Source of the DNA: Cellvibrionales bacterium UBA2511
Lineage (GTDB): Bacteria; Pseudomonadota; Gammaproteobacteria; Pseudomonadales; Porticoccaceae
Length of the DNA: 11,205 nucleotides
Direction of reading: 5' to 3'
Assembly (NCBI GenBank): GCA_002341315.1
Contig: DDNV01000026.1
Span: 13,066-24,270, forward strand
The notes under the pieces were generated by a model that saw nothing but the letters and a program-made list of their open reading frames with translations, did not search any database and was not told where the DNA came from. The position numbers and the translations under genes are program-made. This document shows positions 1 through 7,720 of this stretch, piece by piece. Within the stretch, counting starts at the first letter, position 1, and each line of letters starts with the position of its first letter.

Positions 1-468
1 CGTATCCTCAAGGCAGCCCAGCCCTTCATCAAAGCCTACCATACGCTGGAAGTGGAGGGGGGCGAGCAGGTCCATCGCAAGATTGTCAATGTGTCTTCGA
101 TATCCGGGCTGGGGGGCAATGCCGGGCAGCTGGCCTACTCGGCGGCCAAGGCGGGCGTGGTCGGTATGACCAAAACCCTGTGCAAGGAGTGGGGGCGCTA
201 CAATGTGAATGTCAATGCAGTGGCCTTCGGGTTTATCGAGACCCGACTCACCAGTCCCGCCAGCGAGAACTCGACCATTAACATAGCGGGTAAAGACATT
301 CGGGTTGGCGTCAGTGAGCAGATGACATCGCTGCTCAAGACTCTGGTTCCATTGGGTCGCACCGGTACTGCAAAAGAGGCCGCCGATGCGGTATACCTGC
401 TCTGCATTCCGGAATCCAATTACATCAGTGGTCAAACACTGGTGGTGGGTGGCGGGCTGGAAATTTAA
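1..468 (+). CDS. SDR family oxidoreductase, FabG-like (5' end outside window)
   Basis: C-terminal 155 residues of a short-chain dehydrogenase/reductase. The frame is open to base 1, so the true start lies outside; the GTG at 52 is internal to the fold. Visible are the strand-5 motif NVSSISG with the likely catalytic Ser (fragment residue 33), the YSAAK motif with Tyr46 and Lys50 of the catalytic triad, the helix TKTLCKEWGRY, the NAVAFGFIETRLT loop after strand 6, and the closing SGQTLVVGGG typical of FabG-like enzymes. The loop has Phe where most FabG proteins have Pro (AFG instead of APG); I recall a subfamily with this loop and the preceding HRKIVNVSS segment. The NAD(P)-binding TGxxxGxG motif is off the window, so cofactor and substrate cannot be assigned. 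By family it reduces or oxidises a hydroxyacyl or similar substrate in the cytosol. It ends against the convergent AraC-type gene with a 4-bp overlap (TTAA). Confidence 0.93.
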   Translation, partial: RILKAAQPFIKAYHTLEVEGGEQVHRKIVNVSSISGLGGNAGQLAYSAAKAGVVGMTKTLCKEWGRYNVNVNAVAFGFIETRLTSPASENSTINIAGKDIRVGVSEQMTSLLKTLVPLGRTGTAKEAADAVYLLCIPESNYISGQTLVVGGGLEI

Positions 469-1457
469 TCCGGTGGGCCACCCCGGTGGTATTTACAGTA
501 ATTTCTCGGGCTCAGGCCGGTCCACTGCTTGAAGGCGCGCGTGAAAGAGCGCGGCTCTTCAAAACCGACCAGCTCCGACACCTCGTCCACAGACAATTGC
601 TTATTCACCAGTTTGTCGATCGCCATTTCCCGGCGAATATTGTCCTTGATTTTCTGATAACTGGTGCCCTCCTGCAGCAGCCTTCGATAGAGGGTGAGCG
701 GGCTTATGCGCAGCTGTTCGGCCAGGGCTTCCGCTTTCGGAAAAGTGGGGCGCCCGTGACTGTTTTTGAGGAAAATCCGTTCTATCTGTGCCTCGAGACT
801 GTTGTCTTCGCCCGGAATCGTCATGATATCGGCGGGGTGAACAGCAAGAAACGCATCCAGTTCGCGGCTGGTTCGAACCAGGGGCTTGTCCAGATATTGC
901 GCATCGAAATAAAGGCTGTTGCTGGACTGCTCAAACAATAGCGGACCCGGAAACATCACACGCAGCTCGTTTTTGTGATCAGGTGCGGGGTGAATGAAAT
1001 GCGTTGCCCTGAGACGGATGGCCTCGCCGATAAACCAGCTCGGAAAACGGTGCCAGATCACCATCTGGAACTCGGTGATGAAATGCCCGACATCCAACTC
1101 TGGCTGTTGCAGGGCGACACTGAAACGTGCTGAGCTGTCCTGAATGTCCAGTGTCATGACCATCGCGTCGGTGATCAGATTATAGAATGCGACCACTTTT
1201 TCCAGCAGTTCCCCCAGAGTGCGGCAGTGCCTGACCAGATCGCAGGCGGTGGCAAAAATGCCATATTTGCAAGCCTGTGAGGTGAAGCCCATGAACTCGT
1301 CGTCAAGTGCCTGCTGCACCAGTCGAAACAGGCGGGCCACCTGGTCGGTGTGTACCCGGTCTCTTGAATTTTGCACACTGGCAGGGTTAATCCCGGCCCT
1401 TGCCAGCAATACCTGCTCATTTTGCTGGCGTTCAAGAATGCCGTGCAGGCAGGTCAC
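465..1457 (-). CDS. AraC-family transcriptional regulator
   Basis: A 330-residue DNA-binding regulator. The C-terminal ~90 residues (about 240-325) form the AraC/XylS double helix-turn-helix, with AEALAEQLRISPLTLYRRL as the first HTH and VSELVGFEEPRSFTRAFKQWTGLSPRNY as the diagnostic second HTH. The N-terminal ~190 residues resemble the arabinose-binding-like ligand domain (Pfam Arabinose_bd type) of OruR/ArgR-like regulators. It is convergent with the SDR gene and divergent from the methylmalonyl-CoA block, so it could control either. The GTG at 1457 is the first usual start codon, but the frame is open upstream to a TAG at 1497-1499. That extension (ATISHHHVV) looks like the normal N-terminus of the family, so the real start may be further out at a non-canonical codon. 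Effector unknown. Family assignment is firm; target and ligand are inference. Confidence 0.93.
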   Translation of the reverse strand: MTCLHGILERQQNEQVLLARAGINPASVQNSRDRVHTDQVARLFRLVQQALDDEFMGFTSQACKYGIFATACDLVRHCRTLGELLEKVVAFYNLITDAMVMTLDIQDSSARFSVALQQPELDVGHFITEFQMVIWHRFPSWFIGEAIRLRATHFIHPAPDHKNELRVMFPGPLLFEQSSNSLYFDAQYLDKPLVRTSRELDAFLAVHPADIMTIPGEDNSLEAQIERIFLKNSHGRPTFPKAEALAEQLRISPLTLYRRLLQEGTSYQKIKDNIRREMAIDKLVNKQLSVDEVSELVGFEEPRSFTRAFKQWTGLSPRNYCKYHRGGPPD

Positions 1458-1495
1458 AACATGGTGGTGCGAGATGGTGGCGATAAGAGCGGCCT

Positions 1496-1537
1496 GCTAT
1501 GAAATGTGAGTTTGCGTATTATTGTAGCTATGAAATG
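1496..1537. repeat. 11-bp direct repeat, 31 bp apart, upstream of the AraC-type gene
   Basis: The sequence GCTATGAAATG occurs exactly at 1496-1506 and again at 1527-1537. The 31-bp offset is close to three helical turns, so both copies would face the same side of the DNA. AraC-family proteins commonly bind direct-repeat half-sites in phased arrangement, so an autoregulatory operator is a plausible reading (inference). Confidence 0.6.
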
Positions 1538-1544
1538 GTTTCAA
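1518..1544 (-). promoter_or_regulatory. candidate sigma-70 promoter for the AraC-type gene
   Basis: Read on the minus strand, TTGAAA (1544-1539; 5 of 6 to the -35 consensus) is followed after 15 bp by AATAAT (1523-1518; 5 of 6 to -10). The spacer is shorter than the optimal 17 bp, which is the main doubt. The upstream copy of the 11-bp repeat lies inside the spacer and the other just downstream, a position suited to repression. Confidence 0.3.
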
Positions 1545-1662
1545 AGCACAATTATCTGAAATAATCAGTGAGTTTTGGCGAATAAATTTGCCCTTGTTTC
1601 AACTGGGTTGCTCCGCCATAGTGCGCTCACATTGGAAATCCCGTTATTGCCTGCAGCTGATG

Positions 1663-1679
1663 GTGACCCCAAGGGTAAC
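1663..1679. promoter_or_regulatory. imperfect palindrome, candidate operator
   Basis: GTGACCC (1663-1669) and GGGTAAC (1673-1679) are inverted with 6 of 7 positions matching around a CAA centre. It lies about 90 bp before the mutase start codon, upstream of the CGCTATAT repeats. Size and symmetry fit a dimeric regulator site; no specific family is recognised. Confidence 0.3.
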
Positions 1680-1684
1680 GCCAA

Positions 1685-1703
1685 CGCTATATACCCGCTA
1701 TAT
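1685..1703. repeat. 8-bp direct repeat one helical turn apart, upstream of the mutase gene
   Basis: CGCTATAT occurs at 1685-1692 and 1696-1703, offset 11 bp. The second copy runs into TTGAAA, giving GCTATATTGAAA, which resembles the GCTATGAAATG repeats on the regulator side. The TATATT at 1699-1704 could double as a -10 element, but there is no good -35 at the right distance. Confidence 0.45.
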
Positions 1704-1767
1704 TGAAAGAACAGATAACAGCAGAGCGCACTTTGCGCGGGATTGAGTTGATTAGAGGTAGTGTTCG

Positions 1768-3909
1768 ATGACCGATAGCGCCAAACCTTCATACCGTGAA
1801 TGGGCTGCCCTTGCGGCCAAGGAGACCAAGGGTAAAACACCCGAGGATCTTGTCTGGAATACCCCGGAAGGTATTGCGGTAAAACCGCTCTACACTGCCG
1901 AGGACCTGGCGGGTCTGGCGCATTTGGACAACCTGCCCGGGTTCTCACCGTTCAAACGGGGTCCCAAGGCTACCATGTATGCAGGACGTCCATGGACCGT
2001 CCGGCAGTACGCCGGGTTCTCCACCGCCGAGGCGTCCAATGCCTTTTATCGTCGAAATCTGGCGGCCGGACAACAGGGCCTCTCGGTGGCGTTCGATTTG
2101 CCCACTCACCGCGGTTACGATTCGGACCATGAGCGAGTCGTGGGGGATGTGGGCAAGGCCGGGGTCGCCATTGATTCGGTTGAGGATATGAAAGTACTGT
2201 TCGACAGCATTCCCCTCGATCAGGTTTCGGTGTCCATGACCATGAACGGTGCCGTGTTGCCAGTCATGGCCAATTACATTGTCGCTGCCGAAGAGCAGGG
2301 TGTGACCCCGGACAAGCTGGCGGGAACCCTACAAAATGACATTCTCAAGGAATTCATGGTACGCAATACCTATATCTATCCACCGGCGCCCTCGATGCGG
2401 ATTGTCTCCGATATTATTGGCTATACCGCCCAGCACATGCCCAGATTCAACTCCATTTCCATTTCCGGTTATCACATGCAGGAAGCTGGAGCCACCAATG
2501 TGCAGGAGCTGGCCTATACCATCGCCGATGGTATCGAGTACGTGCGCACTGCAATTGCCAGCGGTCTGGACGTGGATAAATTTGCACCACGCCTGTCGTT
2601 CTTCTTTGCCATCGGTATGAATTTCTTTATGGAAATTGCCAAGCTGCGGGCTGCGCGGATTCTCTGGGCCACCCTGATGAAGGAGAAGTTCGACCCACGG
2701 GACAACAAATCGCTGATGCTGCGCACCCACTGCCAGACGTCCGGTGTCAGCCTGACCAGCAAGGACCCTTATAACAATGTTATGCGGACCACGATCGAAG
2801 CCATGTCCGCCGTACTGGGCGGCACCCAATCCCTGCACACCAACGCACTGGATGAGGCATTGGCCCTGCCAACCGAGTTCTCAGCTCGAATTGCCCGCAA
2901 TACGCAATTGGTGATTCAGGAGGAAACCGGTATCACTAACGTGGTGGACCCGCTGGCCGGTTCTTACTATGTGGAGAGCCTCACTGACCAGCTCGTCAAG
3001 GAAGCCCGCATCCTGATTGAAGAAGTGGAGGAAATGGGTGGTATGACCAAGGCGGTGGAGTCCGGTATGCCGAAACTCCGCATTGAGCAGGCGGCAGCAG
3101 AACGGCAGGCCAGAATTGACCGCGGGGAAGAGGTCATTGTCGGTGTCAATAAGTACCAGCAGGCTGAGGAATCCCCGGTGGATATCCTCAATATTGATAA
3201 CAGTGCCGTACGCGAATCACAGGTAGAGAGATTGCAGGCTCTGCGCGACAACCGCGACAACAATGCCTGCCAGCAGGCGCTGGATGCACTCACCGCAGCG
3301 GCGGAATCGGGGGAGGGCAACCTGCTGGAACTGGCCGTAGATGCCGCTCGGGCCCGCGCCACCGTGGGAGAAATCTCATTTGCACTGGAAAAAATCTGGG
3401 GTCGTCACAAGGCGATAACCCGTACCATCAGTGGAGTTTACGGTTCAGCTTATGAAGGTGATGAGGCCTTTGCTGCCATTCAGGCGAGCGTCTCGGCCTT
3501 TGCCGAACGGGCCGGTCGCCGTCCCAGGATGCTGGTGGCAAAAATGGGGCAGGATGGTCACGATCGTGGTGCCAAGGTGATTGCCACGGCTTTCGCTGAT
3601 ATCGGTTTTGATGTGGATATCAGCCCGATGTTTCAAACCCCTGAAGAGGCGGCCCGCATGGCGATCGAAAATGACGTCCATGTGGTGGGTGTGTCTTCCC
3701 AGGCCGCTGGTCATAAAACGCTGGTGCCCCAGTTGATTGCCGCACTGCGCAAAGAGGGTGGCAGCGATATTAAGGTGGTTTGTGGTGGCGTTATTCCGTC
3801 TCAGGATTACCAGGAGCTCTTTGATGCGGGAGTGGCCGCTATTTATGGGCCGGGTACCAATATCCCCCAGGCGGCTGCCGAGGTGATTGCGCTGCTGAGT
3901 GAACAATAA
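1768..3909 (+). CDS. scpA: methylmalonyl-CoA mutase (B12-dependent, single-chain)
   Basis: A 713-residue cytosolic mutase interconverting (R)-methylmalonyl-CoA and succinyl-CoA with adenosylcobalamin. The length equals that of E. coli ScpA (Sbm). Residues ~40-550 are the substrate-binding barrel, with [19 protein letters not shown] (79-97), [13 protein letters not shown] (108-120), NTYIYPP (200-206), [13 protein letters not shown] (231-243) and [19 protein letters not shown] (351-369). Residues ~585-710 are the cobalamin domain with MGQDGHDRG, where His598 is the expected lower axial Co ligand, followed by [11 protein letters not shown] and CGGVIP. This is the fused homodimer type, not a split or inactive-subunit form. 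The start is supported by AGAGGT at 1754-1759, eight bases before ATG. It heads the block with carboxylase, MeaB and epimerase. Val327 stands where human and E. coli enzymes have Trp (QTSGWSL), and Gln645 where Leu is usual; I think both occur in other proteobacterial mutases. Confidence 0.97.
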   Translation: MTDSAKPSYREWAALAAKETKGKTPEDLVWNTPEGIAVKPLYTAEDLAGLAHLDNLPGFSPFKRGPKATMYAGRPWTVRQYAGFSTAEASNAFYRRNLAAGQQGLSVAFDLPTHRGYDSDHERVVGDVGKAGVAIDSVEDMKVLFDSIPLDQVSVSMTMNGAVLPVMANYIVAAEEQGVTPDKLAGTLQNDILKEFMVRNTYIYPPAPSMRIVSDIIGYTAQHMPRFNSISISGYHMQEAGATNVQELAYTIADGIEYVRTAIASGLDVDKFAPRLSFFFAIGMNFFMEIAKLRAARILWATLMKEKFDPRDNKSLMLRTHCQTSGVSLTSKDPYNNVMRTTIEAMSAVLGGTQSLHTNALDEALALPTEFSARIARNTQLVIQEETGITNVVDPLAGSYYVESLTDQLVKEARILIEEVEEMGGMTKAVESGMPKLRIEQAAAERQARIDRGEEVIVGVNKYQQAEESPVDILNIDNSAVRESQVERLQALRDNRDNNACQQALDALTAAAESGEGNLLELAVDAARARATVGEISFALEKIWGRHKAITRTISGVYGSAYEGDEAFAAIQASVSAFAERAGRRPRMLVAKMGQDGHDRGAKVIATAFADIGFDVDISPMFQTPEEAARMAIENDVHVVGVSSQAAGHKTLVPQLIAALRKEGGSDIKVVCGGVIPSQDYQELFDAGVAAIYGPGTNIPQAAAEVIALLSEQ

Positions 3910-4028
3910 GCTCCGCTTTTTGAAAGGGGCACCGGCAGGCCAGTCATCTGGCGGGCGTGTACATTATTAGAACAACAGAAAGGCGTGTTGCCGGATTGTG
4001 ATTCGGTAGCCAGGATTGGGAGAACCCT

Positions 4029-5561
4029 ATGTACGAAATTATGGAACAGTTGGAAGCCATGCGTGAAAAAGCCCGCATGGGCGGTGGGCAGAAGCGTATC
4101 GATGCCCAGCATAGCAAAGGCAAACTGACCGCTCGTGAGCGTATTGACTTGCTGCTGGATCCCGGCTCCTTTGAGGAGTGGGACATGTTTGTCGAGCACC
4201 GCTGTACCGATTTCGGCATGGAGCAGGAGCATATTCCCGGCGACGGTGTGGTCATTGGCTACGGTACCGTCAACGGTCGTCTGGTGTTTGTGTTTAGCCA
4301 AGACTTCACGGTTTTTGGTGGTTCCCTGTCGGAAACCCATGCAGAAAAAATCTGTAAGCTGATGGACCACGCCATGAAAGTGGGCGCGCCGGTTATAGGG
4401 TTGAATGATTCCGGTGGTGCACGTATTCAGGAGGGCGTAGCCTCCCTGGGTGGCTATGCCGACGTGTTTCAACGCAATGTCATGGCGTCCGGTGTCATTC
4501 CACAAATTTCCATGATCATGGGCCCCTGTGCGGGTGGGGCGGTGTATTCCCCCGCCATCACAGACTTTATTTTCATGGTCAAAGACAGCTCCTATATGTT
4601 TGTGACCGGTCCCGAGGTAGTGAAAACCGTGACCCATGAGACGGTCACCGCGGAGCAGCTCGGAGGGGCAGTCACCCATTCGTCCAAATCCGGCGTGGCG
4701 GACCTGGCGTTTGAAAATGATGTGGAGGCCCTGGTCAAGTTGCGCCGTTTTATCACATTCCTGCCGGCCAATAACCAGGAGAAACCACCTGTCTGGCCAA
4801 CGGAAGACCCGGCAGATCGAGCCGAAGCATCTCTGGATACGCTGATTCCCGATGACCCGAATCAGCCCTACGACATGAAAGAGCTGATTGTAAAAGTAGC
4901 GGACGAGGGTGACTTTTTTGAATTGCAGCCAGACTATGCAGCCAACCTGGTGATTGGTTTTATCCGCATCGAAGGGTCTACCGTGGGTGTGGTTGCCAAC
5001 CAGCCGATGGTGCTGGCCGGTTGTCTGGATATTGATGCATCGAAAAAGGGAGCCCGCTTTATCCGTTTCTGTGATGCCTTCAATATCCCGGTGCTGACAT
5101 TTGTCGATGTGCCCGGCTTCATGCCTGGCACGACACAGGAGTATGGCGGCATCATCAAGCACGGTGCCAAGTTGTTATACGCCTATGCGGAATGTACTGT
5201 CCCCAAAGTGACCGTGATTACCCGCAAGGCCTATGGTGGTGCCTACGATGTGATGTCGTCGAAACACCTGCGCGGTGATGTCAACCTCGCCTGGCCTACG
5301 GCGGAAATCGCAGTGATGGGGCCAAAAGGCGCCGTGGAGATTATTTTCCGCAAGGATATCGGCAACCAGGAAAAAATTGCTGCCCGCGAGCAGGAATACC
5401 GGGAGAAATTTGCCAACCCCTTTATTGCTGGTAAACGCGGGTTTATCGATGATGTGATCTTGCCCAGCCTGACTCGCAAACGGGTGGCGAGATCGCTTTC
5501 CATGTTGCGCGACAAGCAACTGGAGAATCCCTGGCGGAAGCACGGCAATATTCCGTTGTAA
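4029..5561 (+). CDS. pccB: propionyl-CoA carboxylase, beta (carboxyltransferase) subunit
   Basis: A 510-residue carboxyltransferase that moves the carboxyl group from carboxybiotin on PccA to propionyl-CoA, giving (S)-methylmalonyl-CoA. Two crotonase-like halves are visible. The N-half has [12 protein letters not shown] (97-108), [12 protein letters not shown] (126-137) and the oxyanion-hole segment [16 protein letters not shown] (165-180). The C-half has [18 protein letters not shown] (359-376) and [19 protein letters not shown] (399-417). Asp407 in GGAYD matches the residue that in actinobacterial PccB favours propionyl-CoA over acetyl-CoA. The C-terminus ([12 protein letters not shown]) is typical. 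GGGAGA at 4017-4022, a few bases before the ATG, supports the start. It follows the mutase after 119 bp, holding only a weak stem and no clear terminator, and precedes pccA by 82 bp. Specificity is by motif and context; broader acyl-CoA use is possible. Confidence 0.96.
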   Translation: MYEIMEQLEAMREKARMGGGQKRIDAQHSKGKLTARERIDLLLDPGSFEEWDMFVEHRCTDFGMEQEHIPGDGVVIGYGTVNGRLVFVFSQDFTVFGGSLSETHAEKICKLMDHAMKVGAPVIGLNDSGGARIQEGVASLGGYADVFQRNVMASGVIPQISMIMGPCAGGAVYSPAITDFIFMVKDSSYMFVTGPEVVKTVTHETVTAEQLGGAVTHSSKSGVADLAFENDVEALVKLRRFITFLPANNQEKPPVWPTEDPADRAEASLDTLIPDDPNQPYDMKELIVKVADEGDFFELQPDYAANLVIGFIRIEGSTVGVVANQPMVLAGCLDIDASKKGARFIRFCDAFNIPVLTFVDVPGFMPGTTQEYGGIIKHGAKLLYAYAECTVPKVTVITRKAYGGAYDVMSSKHLRGDVNLAWPTAEIAVMGPKGAVEIIFRKDIGNQEKIAAREQEYREKFANPFIAGKRGFIDDVILPSLTRKRVARSLSMLRDKQLENPWRKHGNIPL

Positions 5562-5604
5562 GTGGGGATTGTGCCAGGGCCTGTAGTTACAAAATCAGGA
5601 AAAC

Positions 5605-5621
5605 GCCTGCAACCTGTAGGC
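5605..5621 (+). other. short RNA hairpin between pccB and pccA
   Basis: GCCTGCA (5605-5611) pairs with TGTAGGC (5615-5621) around an ACC loop: seven pairs including one G-U. It sits 22 bases before the pccA start and has no following T-run, so it is not an intrinsic terminator. It could mark an mRNA processing or stability site, or be chance. Confidence 0.3.
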
Positions 5622-5643
5622 AGACAATAAAGAAGAGACAGTA

Positions 5644-7632
5644 ATGTTTAAAAAAATTCTTGTTGCTAATAGAGGTGAAATCGCCTGTCGAGTGTTCCGT
5701 ACGGCCAAAGCAATGGGCATCGGAACGGTTGCAGTCTACTCCGATGCAGACCGGGATGCCCTGCATGTGGCTCTGGCGGATGAAGCCGTTCACATCGGCC
5801 CCTCGGCCTCCGCTGAAAGCTATCTGGTGATCGACAAAATTATAGCTGCCTGTCAGCAGACCGGTGCTGATGCCGTGCACCCCGGTTACGGTTTTCTCTC
5901 GGAAAACAAGTTGTTTTGTCAGGCGCTGGATGCCGCAGGTATTGCCTTTATCGGGCCCGGGGTCAGGGCGATTGAGTCCATGGGTGACAAGATCACTTCC
6001 AAGCGGATTGCCGCGGAAGCGGGTGTCAGCACGATTCCCGGTTATACCGATGTGGTGAAAGATGCCGAGCAGGCTGTGGAGATTTCCAATGACATCGGCT
6101 ATCCGGTGATGCTCAAGGCCTCTGCCGGTGGTGGCGGCAAAGGCATGCGTGTGGCCTGGAACGATGAAGAATGTCGCGACGGTTTTGAGCGCGCCACCAA
6201 CGAAGCCCGATCCAGCTTTGGCGACGACCGTGTTTTTATTGAAAAGTTTATTCAGGAGCCACGGCACATCGAAATCCAGGTGATGGCCGACAGCTACGGC
6301 AACACCATCTACCTGGGCGAGCGTGAATGTTCCATCCAGCGCCGCCACCAGAAAGTCATTGAAGAGGCCCCATCGCCCTTTCTGACCCCGGAAGTGCGGC
6401 GCAAAATGGGTGAACAGGCCATAGCACTGGCCAAAGCGGTGGATTACAAGTCGGCCGGTACGGTGGAGTTTATCGCCGATGCCGAGATGAATTTTTACTT
6501 CCTGGAAATGAATACCCGCCTGCAGGTGGAACACCCGGTGACAGAGCTGGTCACCGGTCAGGATCTGGTGGAGCTGATGATCCGCGTCGCCGCCGGTGAA
6601 AAACTGCCGCTGGCTCAGGAGGATGTAACACTGACCGGCTGGGCGATTGAAACCCGCGTGTATGCCGAGGATCCGTTCCGCAATTTTATGCCCTCTGTGG
6701 GTAGGCTGATTCGCTACCGCCCACCAACGGGCGAGGGTGTTCGAGTGGATACCGGTGTTTTCGAGGGTGGCGAAGTCTCGATGTTTTACGATCCGATGAT
6801 CGCCAAGCTGATTACTTACGGTACAGACCGCAAGGAGGCCACTCAACGGATGGTGGAAGCACTGGACGCCTATTACATCCGGGGCGTCAGTCACAATATC
6901 AGCTTCCTCAATGCGCTGATGGTTCACCCGCGTTTTGTGGCCGGTAAATTGACCACCAATTTTATTGCCGAGGAATATCCCGAGGGCTTCAGCCCCGATC
7001 TGGTACCCCAGGAGGACCCCGCGCTCTGCGTGGTGGCCGCCGCCGTGATCAATAAGAAATTCCGCGATCGCAGTGCCCTGATTACCGGCCAGTTACCCAG
7101 CCTGGAATACTGCCCCTCCAACGATTGGGTAGTGATGATGGAGGGCGATGATGCACGCTATCCGATTTCGGTGGATACTTCTGTGGAGCCGGTCGTGGCG
7201 ACCATGGGTGGCGATGAATATCGGGTGGAGACAGACTGGAAGCTGGGTGAGCCGCTGTTCAAGGCGGTTATCAACGGGCAGACCGTTTGCATTCAGGTGG
7301 ATCGCGATGGCTGGCTGTTCAGGATGTTTCATCGCGGTGCAGAAAAACACGCCTATGTGGTGACTCCTCGCACTGCCGAGTTGAGTCAGCATATGCTGGT
7401 CAAGGAGCCCGCTGACCTGTCCAAATTCCTGTTGTCCCCCATGCCTGGTTTGCTGGTGAAACTGAATGTGAAGGAAGGTGATTTGGTAAAAGCCGGTGAG
7501 GAAGTGGCTGTTGTTGAGGCCATGAAAATGGAAAACAGCTTGAGAGCAATATCCGACGGGGTGGTGAAAACTGTTTCTGCAGCGGCCGGTGACAGCCTCA
7601 AGGTAGACCAGCCGATTATTGAATTTGAGTAA
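5644..7632 (+). CDS. pccA: propionyl-CoA carboxylase, alpha subunit (biotin carboxylase and biotin carrier)
   Basis: A 662-residue biotin-dependent subunit that carboxylates its own biotin with ATP and bicarbonate and hands the carboxyl to PccB. Residues 1-~445 are biotin carboxylase: KKILVANRGEIACRV at the start, HPGYGFLSEN (79-88), the ATP-grasp glycine loop KASAGGGGKGMR (158-169), ERECSIQRRHQKVIEEAPS (227-244), and the catalytic FLEMNTRLQVEHPVTE (286-301). Residues ~450-590 form the poorly conserved linking (BT-like) domain expected for holoenzyme assembly. Residues ~597-662 are the biotinyl domain with EAMKMEN, Lys628 being the biotinylation site, and a canonical PMPG turn at 599-602. Length and domain order match PccA; methylcrotonyl-CoA carboxylase alpha is similar, but the neighbouring mutase, epimerase and MeaB argue for propionyl-CoA. 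An AGAAGAGA ribosome-binding site lies just before ATG. Confidence 0.96.
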   Translation: MFKKILVANRGEIACRVFRTAKAMGIGTVAVYSDADRDALHVALADEAVHIGPSASAESYLVIDKIIAACQQTGADAVHPGYGFLSENKLFCQALDAAGIAFIGPGVRAIESMGDKITSKRIAAEAGVSTIPGYTDVVKDAEQAVEISNDIGYPVMLKASAGGGGKGMRVAWNDEECRDGFERATNEARSSFGDDRVFIEKFIQEPRHIEIQVMADSYGNTIYLGERECSIQRRHQKVIEEAPSPFLTPEVRRKMGEQAIALAKAVDYKSAGTVEFIADAEMNFYFLEMNTRLQVEHPVTELVTGQDLVELMIRVAAGEKLPLAQEDVTLTGWAIETRVYAEDPFRNFMPSVGRLIRYRPPTGEGVRVDTGVFEGGEVSMFYDPMIAKLITYGTDRKEATQRMVEALDAYYIRGVSHNISFLNALMVHPRFVAGKLTTNFIAEEYPEGFSPDLVPQEDPALCVVAAAVINKKFRDRSALITGQLPSLEYCPSNDWVVMMEGDDARYPISVDTSVEPVVATMGGDEYRVETDWKLGEPLFKAVINGQTVCIQVDRDGWLFRMFHRGAEKHAYVVTPRTAELSQHMLVKEPADLSKFLLSPMPGLLVKLNVKEGDLVKAGEEVAVVEAMKMENSLRAISDGVVKTVSAAAGDSLKVDQPIIEFE

Positions 7633-7706
7633 TTGCCGCTCTCTGCCCGCAACCGGGTTGGCAGCCTGTATTGGCTGGGTAAAATGGACGCTGATCTGAC
7701 GAGCTT

Positions 7707-7720
7707 GGAGATGGTCATTG
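7707..7720 (+). promoter_or_regulatory. ribosome-binding site and TTG start of meaB
   Basis: GGAG at 7707-7710 lies seven bases before a TTG at 7718-7720. The frame is closed by TGA at 7697-7699 and no ATG or GTG lies between that stop and the TTG, so TTG is the only reasonable start. An ATG at 7711 abuts the GGAG and opens only a five-codon frame. Confidence 0.75.

Larger units (their letters stand above)
1620..1732. repeat. 9-bp inverted repeat with distant arms
   Basis: AGTGCGCTC at 1620-1628 is perfectly complementary to GAGCGCACT at 1724-1732, with 95 bp between the arms. The second arm overlaps a small local hairpin (GCGCA 1726-1730, loop CTT, TGCGC 1734-1738), so the two pairings exclude each other if both are on one transcript. 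It could also be two operator half-sites in opposite orientation. Confidence 0.4.
1458..1767. promoter_or_regulatory. divergent intergenic regulatory region between the AraC-type gene and the mutase gene
   Basis: About 310 bp without a credible gene, between two divergently transcribed genes, so both promoters should lie here. It is more AT-rich than the flanking genes by eye, mainly around 1510-1600. It contains four copies of GCTAT in the same orientation (1496, 1527, 1686, 1697), two pairs of which form longer direct repeats, plus an inverted repeat and a palindrome annotated separately. No convincing sigma-70 -35/-10 pair was found in front of the mutase gene, which would fit an activator-dependent promoter (inference). 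I looked for a B12-box (cobalamin riboswitch) in this leader and did not see one. Confidence 0.6.

Noticed and set aside
486..941. 151-codon plus-strand frame opposite the AraC-type gene
   Set aside because: Antisense to the conserved HTH coding region; composition is not protein-like for any family I know.
1458..1767. Cobalamin riboswitch in front of the B12-dependent mutase
   Set aside because: Looked for a B12-box-like conserved core and the associated stems; none seen, and riboswitches more often precede B12 synthesis or uptake genes.
3939..3952. Hairpin GCCAG-TCAT-CTGGC between the mutase gene and pccB as a terminator
   Set aside because: Only five pairs and followed by GGGCG rather than a T-run; too weak to call.
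3843..5162. 439-codon open frame on the minus strand opposite pccB
   Set aside because: The opposite strand encodes a textbook PccB over its full length. The minus translation is His/Gly-rich with no recognisable domain, as expected from codon bias leaving few stops in this antisense frame.
5587..6927. 446-codon open frame on the minus strand opposite pccA
   Set aside because: Same pattern as opposite pccB: antisense to the highly conserved biotin carboxylase domain, no family resemblance, no good ribosome-binding site noticed.
7662..7677. Hairpin CAGCC-TGTATT-GGCTG between pccA and meaB as a terminator
   Set aside because: Five pairs, loop of six, no T-run after it; expected by chance in GC-rich gaps.
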